Below are positions 49,416-58,804 of a stretch of 64,000 bases of DNA, in pieces (the first letter of the stretch is position 1; each line of letters opens with the position of its first letter). The stretch comes from Bdellovibrio bacteriovorus (GTDB lineage Bacteria > Bdellovibrionota > Bdellovibrionia > Bdellovibrionales > Bdellovibrionaceae): assembly GCF_001592735.1 (NCBI RefSeq), contig NZ_LUKE01000001.1, forward strand, positions 1 to 64,000. The letters run 5' to 3'. The notes below the pieces were generated by a model that saw only the letters and a program-made list of their open reading frames with translations, was not told the origin of the DNA and did not search any database. The translations under genes were made by a program, and so were the position numbers.

Positions 49416-49899
49416 AACGTTTGCCTTCATTCAGCATAGCGGCTTGAGCCAAGCCGCTATAAATGGTCCGTTGACGAGAGCTTTCACGAACTTTTTTGGA
49501 TGAAATTTCCACTTCGATAATCGCATTAAAACCACTGCGCACTGCCTGAAAAGCCAGACGCAATAAGGTTTCTTCACGATCCGGACATTCTCGAACCGAA
49601 TAGGTTTCGTTAAAGCGTTTAAAGTTGCGGGTTTCCTTGGCTTGAGCCTTATCAAACACCGCAATGTTCCGCGCTTTTTCAATATCTTCATTGTACTTTT
49701 GCAGTTCAGCCGCCACGTTATTATCAAAACAGTTCGGGCAATAAGTCGTATGCGAAATCACGTCTGGCTTTTTCTTAATAAACGCAAAACTGCTTTCATC
49801 CAAAAATTGCGCGCAAGACTTGCACACCGACTCTTCACAAAGGCCACAAGCTAATGGGGCCTTGGGACTTAAACATGAACAACAAGAAGTATTTTTCAT
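49408..49899 (-). CDS. Zinc-ribbon-like cytosolic protein, unknown function
   Basis: 163 residues, no signal peptide. Cysteines occur as SCCSCLSPKAPLACGLCEES, VCKSCAQF and YCPNCFDNN, enough for two zinc sites in the first 80 residues; the remainder is helical and charged (LQKYNEDIEKARNIAVFDKA, FNETYSVRECPDREETLLRL). I do not recognise a family; a C-terminal segment IIEVEISSKKVRE suggests a heavy-metal-binding-like (YbjQ-type) fold, weakly. Start 3 bases after the next gene's stop. Confidence 0.65.
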   Translation of the reverse strand: MKNTSCCSCLSPKAPLACGLCEESVCKSCAQFLDESSFAFIKKKPDVISHTTYCPNCFDNNVAAELQKYNEDIEKARNIAVFDKAQAKETRNFKRFNETYSVRECPDREETLLRLAFQAVRSGFNAIIEVEISSKKVRESSRQRTIYSGLAQAAMLNEGKRFK

Positions 49900-49902
49900 G
49901 AA

Positions 49903-50409
49903 CTAGATTTCGTATTTATAGTTACATTTTAAATTAATAACCGGACTGGCCCCACCGGTGCGTGGATCAAGACCTTGAACCGTTGCCGATAAAGTTCCAC
50001 GTTGTCCGTTCGCGGTGCGCTTCATTTTAATAGTGCCAGGAATTGATTGCAACACCAGAAAAGCCTGATCGCCCTCCACCGACTCCACCCCCACCAACAG
50101 GCTGGGATTTGCTTTAGCGCTTAAGTTATCTTGGGAAACAATGCGTGTTAATTTAGCGTGAGCGTACTCTTCATAAATACGGCCGTTATTCATTTCGCGG
50201 GCGTCCACTAAGTCTTGATCCGCGTAAGCATTCGACACGCCTTCAATTGAAAAAATCAGACCGGATTCGGTAAAATCACCCGGAAATAATGACGAAACTT
50301 TTGTTTTACCGCTGGCAGACACACACTCTAAATACGCATTCGTGGCACCGGCCAAAGCCCCTTGAGACAACAATATTACCGCGGCTGTCATTAGCAACGA
50401 ACGTTTCAT
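49903..50409 (-). CDS. Exported protein of unknown function
   Basis: 168 residues with a signal peptide (ILLSQGALAGA) and a beta-rich mature part carrying two cysteines (LECVSA near the start and NLKCNYKYEI at the end), likely one disulfide. No known family. Same strand and 3 bases from the zinc-ribbon gene, so cotranscribed with it. Confidence 0.7.
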   Translation of the reverse strand: MKRSLLMTAAVILLSQGALAGATNAYLECVSASGKTKVSSLFPGDFTESGLIFSIEGVSNAYADQDLVDAREMNNGRIYEEYAHAKLTRIVSQDNLSAKANPSLLVGVESVEGDQAFLVLQSIPGTIKMKRTANGQRGTLSATVQGLDPRTGGASPVINLKCNYKYEI

Positions 50410-50513
50410 GAGAACTCCTATGTATTAATAATTGACAGAAGTGCCGCTTCCTAGTCCCAAAAGCTCTTCGCGTGACGTTCCGTCTTTATATATTCAATTT
50501 GAAATCAATCGTC

Positions 50514-51635
50514 TTAGGGCTTTGCTAGATTTAGGCCAATAATAGGGTCGTCCGTTTTGGTCGCGGCTTTAGATCTAAGTTCCAGATGAAAATCCCGAGG
50601 GATCGTAAAATGCATGGTGGTGCCCGAGCCAGGAACGCTTTCAGCCCAGATCTCCCCATGATGGCCGATGACAATACCCTTGGCAATAGCAAGCCCCAGA
50701 CCGACTCCCTGATGAGCCGTTTCTTTTGCCTGCCAATAGCGATCAAAAAGATGGGGCATGTTTTCGGGGGCGATACCCGGTCCTTCATCATGAACCGAAA
50801 AATGATAGCAGTCTTTCTGATCACAGACTTTAAGGCGCACAAATCCACCGGGCCGAGAAAACTTAATGGCATTTCCTAAAATGTTTGAAAGCACCTCTAA
50901 CAGACGATCATGATCACAGAGGATGACATCACTTTGGGTCTTGATATCAACGCGAATGTGGATGCGTTTTTTTATCGCACTATGCAAGACGGCGTGTTGG
51001 GCATCTAAAAGCAGTTTTCTTAAAGAAAATCTTTGCATTTCGATGGTAAAGTTTCCAGACTGGATCTTTGCAAAACTTAATAAGTCACCAATAAGACGTT
51101 TCATATGACGGACGGAGCGCTCAATAATTTTAAACATTTTAACACGCTCTAAAGTCTCTTCTCCGCGTAAGGATTCTTTTAAAATATCCAGACTCATTTC
51201 AATTGACCCTAAAGGGTTTTTTAGATCATGAGAAACAATAGCTAAAATGTCTTCGCGAATACCTATGGCGGCCTTCAGCTGTTCATTTGTTTTTTGATAT
51301 TCAGTGACATCAGTGACGCGATGAAGGATGTATTTTAATTCCTTCCCTTCAAATATCGGAATACTGACCGCACTCCAATATTTTTCTGACGGGCTTGCGA
51401 TGAGCATTTTCTGTGTCTGCTTTTGTTCCACCACGCGAGTTAAAAAAAGACGAGCTTCTTCGTTATCGGGAAAAACTTCAAACAGGCTACGATCAATGAG
51501 ATCTTTTTTTACGGTGTGAGTCTGACGGGCAAATTCTTCAGTCGCCGCGAGAATAGTAAATCGCGGGCAATCTGGAAGGAGAATAACATAAAGGTCCGGA
51601 GCGGACTCAAATATACTCCTATAATCAAGACTCAT
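50514..51635 (-). CDS. PAS-domain sensor histidine kinase, cytosolic
   Basis: 373 residues, no membrane segment. One PAS domain (about 8-115; DYRSIFESAPDLYVILLPDC), then HisKA with His136 (EDILAIVSHDLKNPLGSIEM) and an ATPase domain (NILGNAIKFSRPG, DEGPGI, GVGLGLAIAK). The ATP lid FDRYWQAKETAHQG is close to that of the kinase at 54444 (FDNFWQARKTADQG), so the two belong to one sub-class. Orphan: no regulator adjacent. Confidence 0.92.
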   Translation of the reverse strand: MSLDYRSIFESAPDLYVILLPDCPRFTILAATEEFARQTHTVKKDLIDRSLFEVFPDNEEARLFLTRVVEQKQTQKMLIASPSEKYWSAVSIPIFEGKELKYILHRVTDVTEYQKTNEQLKAAIGIREDILAIVSHDLKNPLGSIEMSLDILKESLRGEETLERVKMFKIIERSVRHMKRLIGDLLSFAKIQSGNFTIEMQRFSLRKLLLDAQHAVLHSAIKKRIHIRVDIKTQSDVILCDHDRLLEVLSNILGNAIKFSRPGGFVRLKVCDQKDCYHFSVHDEGPGIAPENMPHLFDRYWQAKETAHQGVGLGLAIAKGIVIGHHGEIWAESVPGSGTTMHFTIPRDFHLELRSKAATKTDDPIIGLNLAKP

Positions 51636-51710
51636 GGGGCACTTCCTTACACTTTGTTTTATCCCTAAAAGGATTGAAGCAAAAGAGACCGACGACCTAA
51701 TCTTGATTAC

Positions 51711-51745
51711 AAAAAAACAAACTCGCGATGAATCGCGAGTTTGTT
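51711..51745 (-). terminator. Strong rho-independent terminator after the SLT gene
   Basis: Perfect 14-base stem AACAAACTCGCGAT/ATCGCGAGTTTGTT with a 2-base loop; a T-run follows on the minus strand (TTTTTTTG including the end of the stem). It lies 36 bases past the lytic-enzyme stop. Confidence 0.88.
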
Positions 51746-51780
51746 CGTAATTAAATTTACAAATACAGTATTTTTGAAAT

Positions 51781-52467
51781 CTATTTCTTACAGAAGCTCA
51801 ATGCATTCGTGCTGGCTTTGATTTCCTTGAGTTTAGAATACTTGCCGTTGATTTTAAGAACCGCCCAGTACACCCCAGAAGATAAAGCGATGTTGCCTTT
51901 CTTCGCCACCTGACGGTCGAGGATTTGGATCCCACAAGTCAGATTCTTCTTAGGGTCAAAGATAGATTTGCGTGCATCATTATCTGCGTACTTCTTATCT
52001 ACGGACCAATCAAATTCACAATAAGGCGCCCATTGAACGTCTTGATAAGAAAGCTGCAACAACCCCTCGCTCGCCACTTGGCGACCGGTATAAGGATCTG
52101 TGCCCATTGTTGTTTCAATCATGCGCGATGTGGGACTCCAACCCGATTCATAACGAGCCACGCTTGAAAAGAACTCCGCCCAAAAATTCAAGCGATCTTG
52201 GGTTCCCAGACGATCATACATCGGACAGAAATCGGAAACGTCCCCCGGCCCACGAAGAAGGGCTGGGGATTTCGTATTAACGACGTCGCGCACGATCTGG
52301 GTCCAAGCCGAGCGACTCGACACACTCTTTTCCCAACTTGCTTTAAACGTTGTTGGTTGCGTGGGCTGCTCCGGTTGCGTCGGAGGTTTCTGCCCCATTG
52401 CGTGAGAAAATGAGGAAATTGATAATAATGCGCCGACAAGGATGATTGATTTGATTTTGTTTTTCAT
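51781..52467 (-). CDS. Exported SLT-type lytic transglycosylase-like enzyme
   Basis: 228 residues with a signal peptide (SISSFSHAM), Pro/Gln linker and a lysozyme-like domain: SSVARYESGWSPTSR (catalytic Glu107), ASEGLLQLSYQD and NLTCGIQILDRQV. The E-S-G-W plus G-L-L-Q-L-S-Y-Q-D motifs mark the SLT/Slt35-like lytic transglycosylase fold, which cuts peptidoglycan glycan chains. For a predator such enzymes remodel its own or prey wall. Three Cys remain in the mature domain. Single gene ended by a strong terminator. Confidence 0.82.
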   Translation of the reverse strand: MKNKIKSIILVGALLSISSFSHAMGQKPPTQPEQPTQPTTFKASWEKSVSSRSAWTQIVRDVVNTKSPALLRGPGDVSDFCPMYDRLGTQDRLNFWAEFFSSVARYESGWSPTSRMIETTMGTDPYTGRQVASEGLLQLSYQDVQWAPYCEFDWSVDKKYADNDARKSIFDPKKNLTCGIQILDRQVAKKGNIALSSGVYWAVLKINGKYSKLKEIKASTNALSFCKK

Positions 52468-52801
52468 GGCTTCTTACTAAAGCAAGCCCTAGGCCTATAT
52501 CAGTTCGCTACAGGACCTTCGTTCAGGCGACTTAATTGTTTGAAATAATTTATGAAAGCCATAAGTTCTAGCAGATCTCAGTCAGAGAATGTTTTGCAAA
52601 CTGTAAACACTCTGGACCTTGATCGGATTGCAGACAAAAAATAACACTTTGTAAATATGAAACCTCATTTCAACTGCTTGAAGTTCAACGACAAAATTTT
52701 AAAAAGTGCGCAACGCTTTTACAAAGCGGAAAAAAAGTTCTAGCCCCGCGGTGTGATTTTCATGCGCGGAACAGATTGTTTTTAAAAGAATGTCGAACTT
52801 C
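52468..52801. other. 334-base non-coding gap
   Basis: Contains only a weak hairpin (CGCTTT at 52714-52719 with AAAGCG at 52723-52728, no T-run) and AT-rich sequence; no ORF with a ribosome site and no RNA gene could be recognised. Promoter of the lytic-enzyme gene presumably lies here. Confidence 0.6.
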
Positions 52802-54172
52802 TTATGAAGAAAAGCTCATGCGCAAGATGGTCAGATCATCAGGGAAATAATCTTCGGCATTTTCAGCTTGCAGGCTTTGAGTTAAGCTCTCGGGCCATTT
52901 TTCATTGTGACTATTCGCCACCGCTTTTAAAAGACGACGTTGCCCAAAGGCATTGCCCGTTTTCTGTACAAACTCAAAAGCCCCGTCAGAATAGATATAA
53001 ACGAAGCTGTCGGGATCCAAGGTCACTTGACCGACGTTGGCTTTTTTTGTTCGATCATAATTGACGGCCGAAATCAAAGGACTGACGGGAAATTCAAGGA
53101 TCGTACCTTCCCCTTTGGCATCGACCATGATGGGATCAGGGGCGTTGGAGCGGATGAATTCCATGACTCTGGTTTTGGTATTAAAACGTGCTAACTGTAA
53201 ACCCAGATCATATTTCAAACCGTGCGCCACATACTGTTCCCGCACTAAATCAAAAAGTTCGGAAAGTTCCATATCTCTGTTTAAGGCCGTCTGAAATATA
53301 CTTTTCACCAGATAGGTCACTTGAGCCGCAGGCAAGCCGTGTCCTGTCACGTCGGCTAAGTACACATAGACGTAGCCGTTCACCGTTAAGGTGTCAAAGA
53401 AGTCTCCGGAAAGCTCTTCACTGGGCTCATAGATGGCACCTACATTGATGCCATTCAGACTTTGCTGCATCGGTGGTAAGAGCGTTCTTTGGATTTGCTT
53501 TGCTTGATCCAGTTGTTTTTTAATGATGTCATTTTGGGTTTTCAAACTTTCATGAGCTTTTTCAATTTCTAAGCGCCATGAAAGTTCGGTCATTCGCCCC
53601 ACTTCATTACTCATGCTTGAAAAATAAGCCAAGGCCATCACGACGCAAATAAAAGTCACCGGAATAATCATGGGAAGTGTGAACGGATGAAAAAGACCGT
53701 TGATGGCCACATAACCAAAAAGAACGGCTAAGCAGTACATCAAAGTCACCCGGGGGCGCCACGGGATGAACATGGTGACACCCATCATCACGGTGATATT
53801 TCCCACAAAGTACAAACTTGTCCACCCTCCAATTTGTGATGACATCAGAGATATGGACCAGTCGCCTAAAAGCGCGTTAAAAAAAACGATCGTTAAAATA
53901 TGCCGCTGTCCCCACTCGGAGCGACTGATCATAAGGCAGATCACCGTGATGCCCGCAAAGAGGGCGCGCAAGCCAAGAAAAAAGGCCGCTTGGTCGGGAT
54001 AGAGCAGATAATCCAGGATAAAACACGCCGCAAATAAAACAATCCCAAGCCACATTAACACGCGCACGCGGCTTAATGCTCTGCGGTTGTTTTCATTTCG
54101 ATAATATTCGCGAAAACCGGGAATCGCGTAAAAGCGCTTTCGGTACTGCAGATAGTCTTTGATTTTATTCAC
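52802..54172 (-). CDS. Membrane PP2C-type phosphatase (RsbU/SpoIIE-like)
   Basis: 456 residues from a GTG at 54172; a TTG at 54214 is the alternative and the start is uncertain. About six membrane helices in the first 190 residues, a coiled coil (about 205-235), then a PP2C phosphatase domain with QIQRTLLPPMQQSLNGINVG, ELSGDFFDTLTVNGYVYVYL, ADVTGHGLPAA and the metal site YIYSDGAFE. This is the RsbU/SpoIIE family, serine phosphatases of partner-switching pathways acting on anti-sigma-factor antagonists. No antagonist or anti-sigma gene is adjacent. Confidence 0.88.
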   Translation of the reverse strand: MNKIKDYLQYRKRFYAIPGFREYYRNENNRRALSRVRVLMWLGIVLFAACFILDYLLYPDQAAFFLGLRALFAGITVICLMISRSEWGQRHILTIVFFNALLGDWSISLMSSQIGGWTSLYFVGNITVMMGVTMFIPWRPRVTLMYCLAVLFGYVAINGLFHPFTLPMIIPVTFICVVMALAYFSSMSNEVGRMTELSWRLEIEKAHESLKTQNDIIKKQLDQAKQIQRTLLPPMQQSLNGINVGAIYEPSEELSGDFFDTLTVNGYVYVYLADVTGHGLPAAQVTYLVKSIFQTALNRDMELSELFDLVREQYVAHGLKYDLGLQLARFNTKTRVMEFIRSNAPDPIMVDAKGEGTILEFPVSPLISAVNYDRTKKANVGQVTLDPDSFVYIYSDGAFEFVQKTGNAFGQRRLLKAVANSHNEKWPESLTQSLQAENAEDYFPDDLTILRMSFSS

Positions 54173-54443
54173 TCTGATATTCTGCCCACTCTTGGCCTCA
54201 ATGTGGATGCACAAATGAAGAGCCTTGACCTTAGGTCGTGAATATTACGAATTCTTAGGATTTCGGCACGAGGCTAAAGTAATAGTCATGCCGCCAAGTG
54301 TCTGTATTTTTGAAGAAATTAGTCCCCACTTGAGGTGACGTATTTCGCCGCGATTCAAAAAAAATTCCATGCGAAACCGCTTTCATTTTGTTCTGACAAT
54401 ATTAGGGTTGCTTAATGTCCGAATCGCTTGTTAATGAAATAAT

Positions 54444-55937
54444 ATGGACACAAACAACGACAAAACAGACATCAAAATAGAAGAGAATAAAAAACCAAAT
54501 AAATCTGCTTTAGAAAAAAGATCTTTGATCATTCTAACAGCCGTATTTGCCTTCGTTTTATTAGGTGCTTGGGGGTTTGCATTAAAACTTCAACAAACCG
54601 TTGCCGCCAATAACTCGGCGACCCATGCGGATCCAGGCGCAGTGATCGAAATTGAGCGCCTTCGTAATTTAGCCGATTCACAAATTGATAATGCTCGCGC
54701 GTTTTTCTTATTGGGCTCTCAGTCTCTCTATGAAAAACAAAAAGAAGGCCGCACCGAACTTCTATCGGCCTTAACTAAGTTTGAACAGGAACACAATCTT
54801 GAGGGGGTTCCGGCACAGCTCAAACGCATCCGTGACCAAGTTCAAAAATCCCAAGAGTTCTTTGAACAGGGCATGGACTTCCGTGAAAAGAAAACGGAAT
54901 CCAAAATCGTGGGCCAATTCTTTCAATCAAAAACAAATCCTATCCGCACCGAGATCAACCAAGCCCTTGATGAAGTCGTAAGCATTCATCAAGCTCAGCT
55001 CGATCGTTCTCGCAGTGAGGCTCGTGAGGCGGCATTGGGTGCTGAAAGCCAAATTCCCAAAGGAATGACCTGGTTGACCGCGTCCATGGCGGCGATCTTC
55101 TTAGCTTTAGCGTTCTTAGTGTTGCGCTTGGTGCGTAAGCAAGCATTTGTGATTTCACAACAAAATCGCCTTTATGCCGAAGCAAAAAAGGCCGTTCAAG
55201 ATCGTGATGAAGCGCTATTTGCTATTTCTCACGACCTTAAAGATTCATTGGCCTTAATTGCTAACACCGCCGATCGCATCAAAATGACCTCTAAAGATCA
55301 AGAACTTGCTGACAGTGGTGAGCTTGTGAGAAACACCGTTGTCACCATCGAGGGCCTGATCCAAGATATCCGCGATAAAAAATCCGTGGAGATGGAAGGT
55401 CTGACTTTGCGTATGGATCAATTGCCGATTGATTCCGTTTTAGAAAACGCAAAACTTCTCATGCAGCCCTTAGCAAAACAACACGATATTCGCCTGCAAA
55501 TAGATAAAGTAAATCCTCCGGTTCTTGCCTTTTACGACAACGACCGGGTTTTACGTGTACTTTCAAACCTGATTAGCAACGCGATTAAGTTCAGTCCTAA
55601 GGGTGAAAAAGTCGTGGTGAAAGTTCGCAGTGACCAAAAATTTGTCAATGTGTCGGTCATTGATAGCGGTGCGGGCATCCCGGCAAGTCAGTTAGAAGGC
55701 ATCTTTGATAACTTCTGGCAGGCAAGAAAGACCGCAGATCAAGGCGCGGGTGTGGGACTTTCCATTGTAAAAACAATTGTTGAGGCTCATGGCGGCACGG
55801 TTGAAATTCAAAGCCAATCAGGTCGCGGCACGACGGTGACCTTCTCTTTACCTCGCCGTCGCCCGGTGGGAGCTTCGATGAATAAGCCCACGGTGAATGT
55901 TCGCCAACACGGCGCAACCCCGGACTGGCATCTTTAA
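54444..55937 (+). CDS. Sensor histidine kinase with long periplasmic domain
   Basis: 497 residues: membrane helix (about 27-48), helical periplasmic domain (about 50-205), second helix (about 208-230), HisKA with His263 in FAISHDLKDSLALIANTADR, ATPase domain (NLISNAIKFSPKG, DSGAGIP, GAGVGLSIVK). The residues after the His read D-L-K-D-S where D-L-K-N-P is usual; the His itself is intact. Sister sub-class of the kinase at 50514. No ribosome site is evident before the ATG. Orphan kinase, ending beside the six-gene operon at a shared terminator. Confidence 0.92.
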   Translation: MDTNNDKTDIKIEENKKPNKSALEKRSLIILTAVFAFVLLGAWGFALKLQQTVAANNSATHADPGAVIEIERLRNLADSQIDNARAFFLLGSQSLYEKQKEGRTELLSALTKFEQEHNLEGVPAQLKRIRDQVQKSQEFFEQGMDFREKKTESKIVGQFFQSKTNPIRTEINQALDEVVSIHQAQLDRSRSEAREAALGAESQIPKGMTWLTASMAAIFLALAFLVLRLVRKQAFVISQQNRLYAEAKKAVQDRDEALFAISHDLKDSLALIANTADRIKMTSKDQELADSGELVRNTVVTIEGLIQDIRDKKSVEMEGLTLRMDQLPIDSVLENAKLLMQPLAKQHDIRLQIDKVNPPVLAFYDNDRVLRVLSNLISNAIKFSPKGEKVVVKVRSDQKFVNVSVIDSGAGIPASQLEGIFDNFWQARKTADQGAGVGLSIVKTIVEAHGGTVEIQSQSGRGTTVTFSLPRRRPVGASMNKPTVNVRQHGATPDWHL

Positions 55938-55944
55938 AAAACCA

Positions 55945-55967
55945 AAGCGGCCTTTTTTAGGCCGCTT
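55945..55967 (-). terminator. Terminator overlapping the Hpt gene stop
   Basis: Stem AAGCGGCC (55945-55952) with GGCCGCTT (55960-55967) around a 7-base loop that contains the TAA of the Hpt gene. The T-run TTGGTTTTTT follows on the minus strand, so it ends the six-gene operon; the plus-strand kinase may also use it. Confidence 0.75.
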
Positions 55968-56379
55968 CTTGTTGAAGCTTATTAAAGCTTAAAACCAGTT
56001 GTTTTAGTTCCCCGGTAAACTCCCCCACTTGCTTTTTTAAAATCGCAAACTGGTTTTGGAATTTATCTTTCTCCCACACATTCGAATTCGCTTCCATCTC
56101 GCGAGCCGTTTCCGGTATTTTTAAACAATGAAAATTAGCGGCGGCTCCTTTAAAGCGATGGGCGGCAGCCCCGATCTTGCGGCGATCCATTTCAGCGATG
56201 GCCGACTCAATATCGGCAAGATAGTTTTCATGACCTTCTAAAAATAGCTCCACCGCCGCAAAGAAGATGTCGTATTCCCCTAAGAACCGCTCTTCCATCA
56301 TTTCGGCAAGAGCCTTGGCATCAAACCCCGCCGCTACAAGCTCTGGACATTTTTGTCTAATTGAATTTTCTAAACTCAT
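55957..56379 (-). CDS. Histidine phosphotransfer (Hpt) protein
   Basis: 140 residues, a single Hpt four-helix bundle with His74 in GAAAHRFKGAAANFHCLKI. The motif A-H-x-x-K-G-x-A-x-x-x-G/H is the phosphotransfer core that shuttles phosphate between receiver domains. Last gene of the six-gene operon, 8 bases after the GT2 synthase stop. It could pass phosphate to the CheY-like protein at 59529 from a hybrid kinase such as 26399. GGAAG ribosome site. Confidence 0.9.
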   Translation of the reverse strand: MSLENSIRQKCPELVAAGFDAKALAEMMEERFLGEYDIFFAAVELFLEGHENYLADIESAIAEMDRRKIGAAAHRFKGAAANFHCLKIPETAREMEANSNVWEKDKFQNQFAILKKQVGEFTGELKQLVLSFNKLQQEAA

Positions 56380-56387
56380 ACATCTTC

Positions 56388-57788
56388 CTATTTCTTGGCA
56401 AAGCCTTTGCGTTTCATATCGCCCCAGGAATGATTCCCTTTCAGGTGATCAACCAGGGCACGGATGCGCCAAAATGAATTCATCTGTCTATAACCAAAAT
56501 TTTCTAACACGGTGGAAAACACTAGCAGAGCGATATCACGCACCCTAGTGTACCGGTGATAATAAAGCTCTCCGATGACCACCGCTCCGACGGAAATAAG
56601 CATTCCGTAAAGCAAGCTTGCCACCACCAACGTCATAATATGTTGATAGTGCACGTAACCTAAAATCAGGCCCAAAGCGATAAAGACGTAAGCAGAAAAC
56701 TCAATAAAAGGTCCCAGGATATCCACGATAAAATTATAGGGAAACGCAAACATCCCGATAACCCCGTAACGCGGATTGAGCATCATGTCGCGGTTATAAT
56801 ACAGACATTGCAAAAGCCCTACCTGCCAACGGCGGCGCTGTTTTTCTAGCGTCTTTATATCGGAAGGTGCTTCGGTCCAGCACACGGGATCTGGCAAAAA
56901 TACAATCGAATACTTCTTTTTCATCTCGCGGTATTTGCGATGCATACGCACCACCAAATCCATATCTTCACCCAAACTATTGGTTTTGTAACCCTGCACA
57001 GCGATCACGGCCTCTTTACGGAAAATCCCGAAAGCTCCCGAAATGACCAGTGTCGCACTCATCATATCTAAACCCACTCGACCGCAGAAAAAACTGCGGA
57101 TGTATTCCACGATTTGCACACGTTCTAGCCAACGCCCGGGCATTTGGTTATCCACCACGCGGCTGTTTTTAAAGGTCGAACCGTTCGCTAACTGAATTGT
57201 TCCACCCGAAGCAATCGTGCTGGGGTTTTCAATAAAGGGCATAGAGATCGATAACAGAGCATCATCATCTAAAACTGAATCTGAATCCACCGCACACACT
57301 AAATCATGAGAGCAATAGTCGATCCCGATATTCAGGCTATCGGCTTTTCCAGAATTGGCTTTATCAATTAAAATTAAGTTCGGATGGATCTGTGAACGAT
57401 ACACACCTCGCACGTTATTCTTAGAAAGATGTGACATTCGCACGACCTCATCCGGTAGCAGCAGACAGGCCTTTTTCATGACTTCCAAAGTGTTATCTTT
57501 AGATCCGTCATTGATCACCACGACCTCGATTTGACCATATTTTAAACGCAATAACGAATGCACAGAATCAACGATGGATTTTTCTTCGTTATAGGCCGGA
57601 ACGATAATAGAAACCGGCGGCGAAAATCCGTAAGAATTCCCCTGCCCTAAAAGAGGCTTAATATTTGAACGACGACGAATCGAAACAAGAGCTAGCGCAA
57701 ATAAAACGATATAAAAGCTATTAATCGCAAAGAAATAAATAGCGACCATTTCGAGATAACGAGGAATTAATTCATTTAGAAAACTCAT
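56388..57788 (-). CDS. Membrane glycosyltransferase family 2 (poly-glycan synthase, PgaC/YaiP-like)
   Basis: 466 residues. One N-terminal membrane helix (about 14-36), GT2 domain with VSIIVPAYNEEKSIVDSVHS, VVVINDGSKDNT, the D-x-D-S sugar-nucleotide site (AVDSDSVLDDDALL), EDMDLVVRMHRK, and the processive motif KQRRRWQVGLLQ; then about four membrane helices (VDILGPFIEFSAYVFIALG). The D, DxD, D, Q-x-x-R-W set marks processive synthases such as PgaC, cellulose synthase and the E. coli YaiP product. It makes and extrudes a beta-linked glycan through the inner membrane. Start overlaps the HEAT gene stop by 4 bases (ATGA). Confidence 0.92.
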   Translation of the reverse strand: MSFLNELIPRYLEMVAIYFFAINSFYIVLFALALVSIRRRSNIKPLLGQGNSYGFSPPVSIIVPAYNEEKSIVDSVHSLLRLKYGQIEVVVINDGSKDNTLEVMKKACLLLPDEVVRMSHLSKNNVRGVYRSQIHPNLILIDKANSGKADSLNIGIDYCSHDLVCAVDSDSVLDDDALLSISMPFIENPSTIASGGTIQLANGSTFKNSRVVDNQMPGRWLERVQIVEYIRSFFCGRVGLDMMSATLVISGAFGIFRKEAVIAVQGYKTNSLGEDMDLVVRMHRKYREMKKKYSIVFLPDPVCWTEAPSDIKTLEKQRRRWQVGLLQCLYYNRDMMLNPRYGVIGMFAFPYNFIVDILGPFIEFSAYVFIALGLILGYVHYQHIMTLVVASLLYGMLISVGAVVIGELYYHRYTRVRDIALLVFSTVLENFGYRQMNSFWRIRALVDHLKGNHSWGDMKRKGFAKK

Positions 57789-58804
57789 GCTTCTTTCCTC
57801 AAGGCCTTGGCGGGCTCTAAAATCTGACGATATAATCTTTGTCCATGCGGGCTTTCATCCACGGACAGGCGCTGCGTGATTTCCATTTTTAAGTCCGGAC
57901 GGATTTTTAACAAAGACAAATAGGCCACGTTTCGTACAAAGGCGGTTTCCACGCGGGTCATCTTTTGCAAGATCTCTTCGGACTCTTCGTCCGGCGCCAT
58001 CGTCAAACACAGCGTGTAACGACGGAAATCAAAGTCTTCAAATTCTGGAAATCCTTCGCAGCGAAGTCCGTCGATGAGTTGGTCTTTTACAATCGGCAAA
58101 GCCTCCACCACTTGCAGGCGGTTGACGACCTCTAGACAAATACTGACGACTTCACGGCTTTGATGCGTTTTTAAAAGCTCTAAGAAATCTTCGGGGCTGG
58201 CGCTGGCATACATTTCTAAAATCTGCATCGCCGTATCCATGCGTCCTAGGTCTTTCAGCAGATTTAATTCTTTCGCAATATTCACATACAATTTAGGGCA
58301 TTTAATTTTTAAAAGAAACTTTAACGCCGCAAAATGCACATAAGGGGACGGATCGTGCAACATCTTACCCACTTGCCCCGCCGACTCGCTATCTTTTAAG
58401 ATATCAATGCGCGAAAGTGCCGAAAGACGTTTGGCAAAACTTGAACTGTGTAAAAGTTTTTGGTCTTCGGCTAAAAAACCCATATCACGGTAAAGCTTTT
58501 CTAGGTTTTCACGGTAGGCACCGCTCACGCTATCGACGGCCTTTAAAATCAATCCCCGCACAATCAAGCGATGGCGCGTTTTCAGTTTTAGCAAGTCTTG
58601 AATATCCATATTCATGCCGCAACAGATATCCGTGACACGCTCATGAAGCTTTGGCATGACTTCCGCAGTTTCTTTTAATGAACCTTTACGGATGATCGTC
58701 ATGCAAAAAATCAACGAAACGCCCAACGCGTTTAAACCCACCTGAAAGACAATCAGGTAAGCTGCCCAGTGATCATGCATTTTTTGAACTAAGGCATTTA
58801 CCAT
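57785..58804 (-). CDS. Membrane-anchored HEAT-repeat protein
   Basis: 339 residues from ATG 58804; a GTG at 58828 is in frame but sits deeper inside the previous gene. One membrane helix (about 15-38, LIVFQVGLNALGVSLIFCM), then helical repeats of HEAT type across about 60-330: QKLLHSSSFAKRLSALSRID, GKMLHDPSPYVHFAALKFLL, RNVAYLSLLKIRPDLKM. Such a scaffold, tethered to the inner membrane and with its helices in the cytosol, sits next to a GT2 synthase in several bacteria. Overlaps the YaiO-like gene end by 7 bases. Role inferred: assembly or regulation of the synthase. Confidence 0.82.
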   Translation of the reverse strand: MVNALVQKMHDHWAAYLIVFQVGLNALGVSLIFCMTIIRKGSLKETAEVMPKLHERVTDICCGMNMDIQDLLKLKTRHRLIVRGLILKAVDSVSGAYRENLEKLYRDMGFLAEDQKLLHSSSFAKRLSALSRIDILKDSESAGQVGKMLHDPSPYVHFAALKFLLKIKCPKLYVNIAKELNLLKDLGRMDTAMQILEMYASASPEDFLELLKTHQSREVVSICLEVVNRLQVVEALPIVKDQLIDGLRCEGFPEFEDFDFRRYTLCLTMAPDEESEEILQKMTRVETAFVRNVAYLSLLKIRPDLKMEITQRLSVDESPHGQRLYRQILEPAKALRKEA

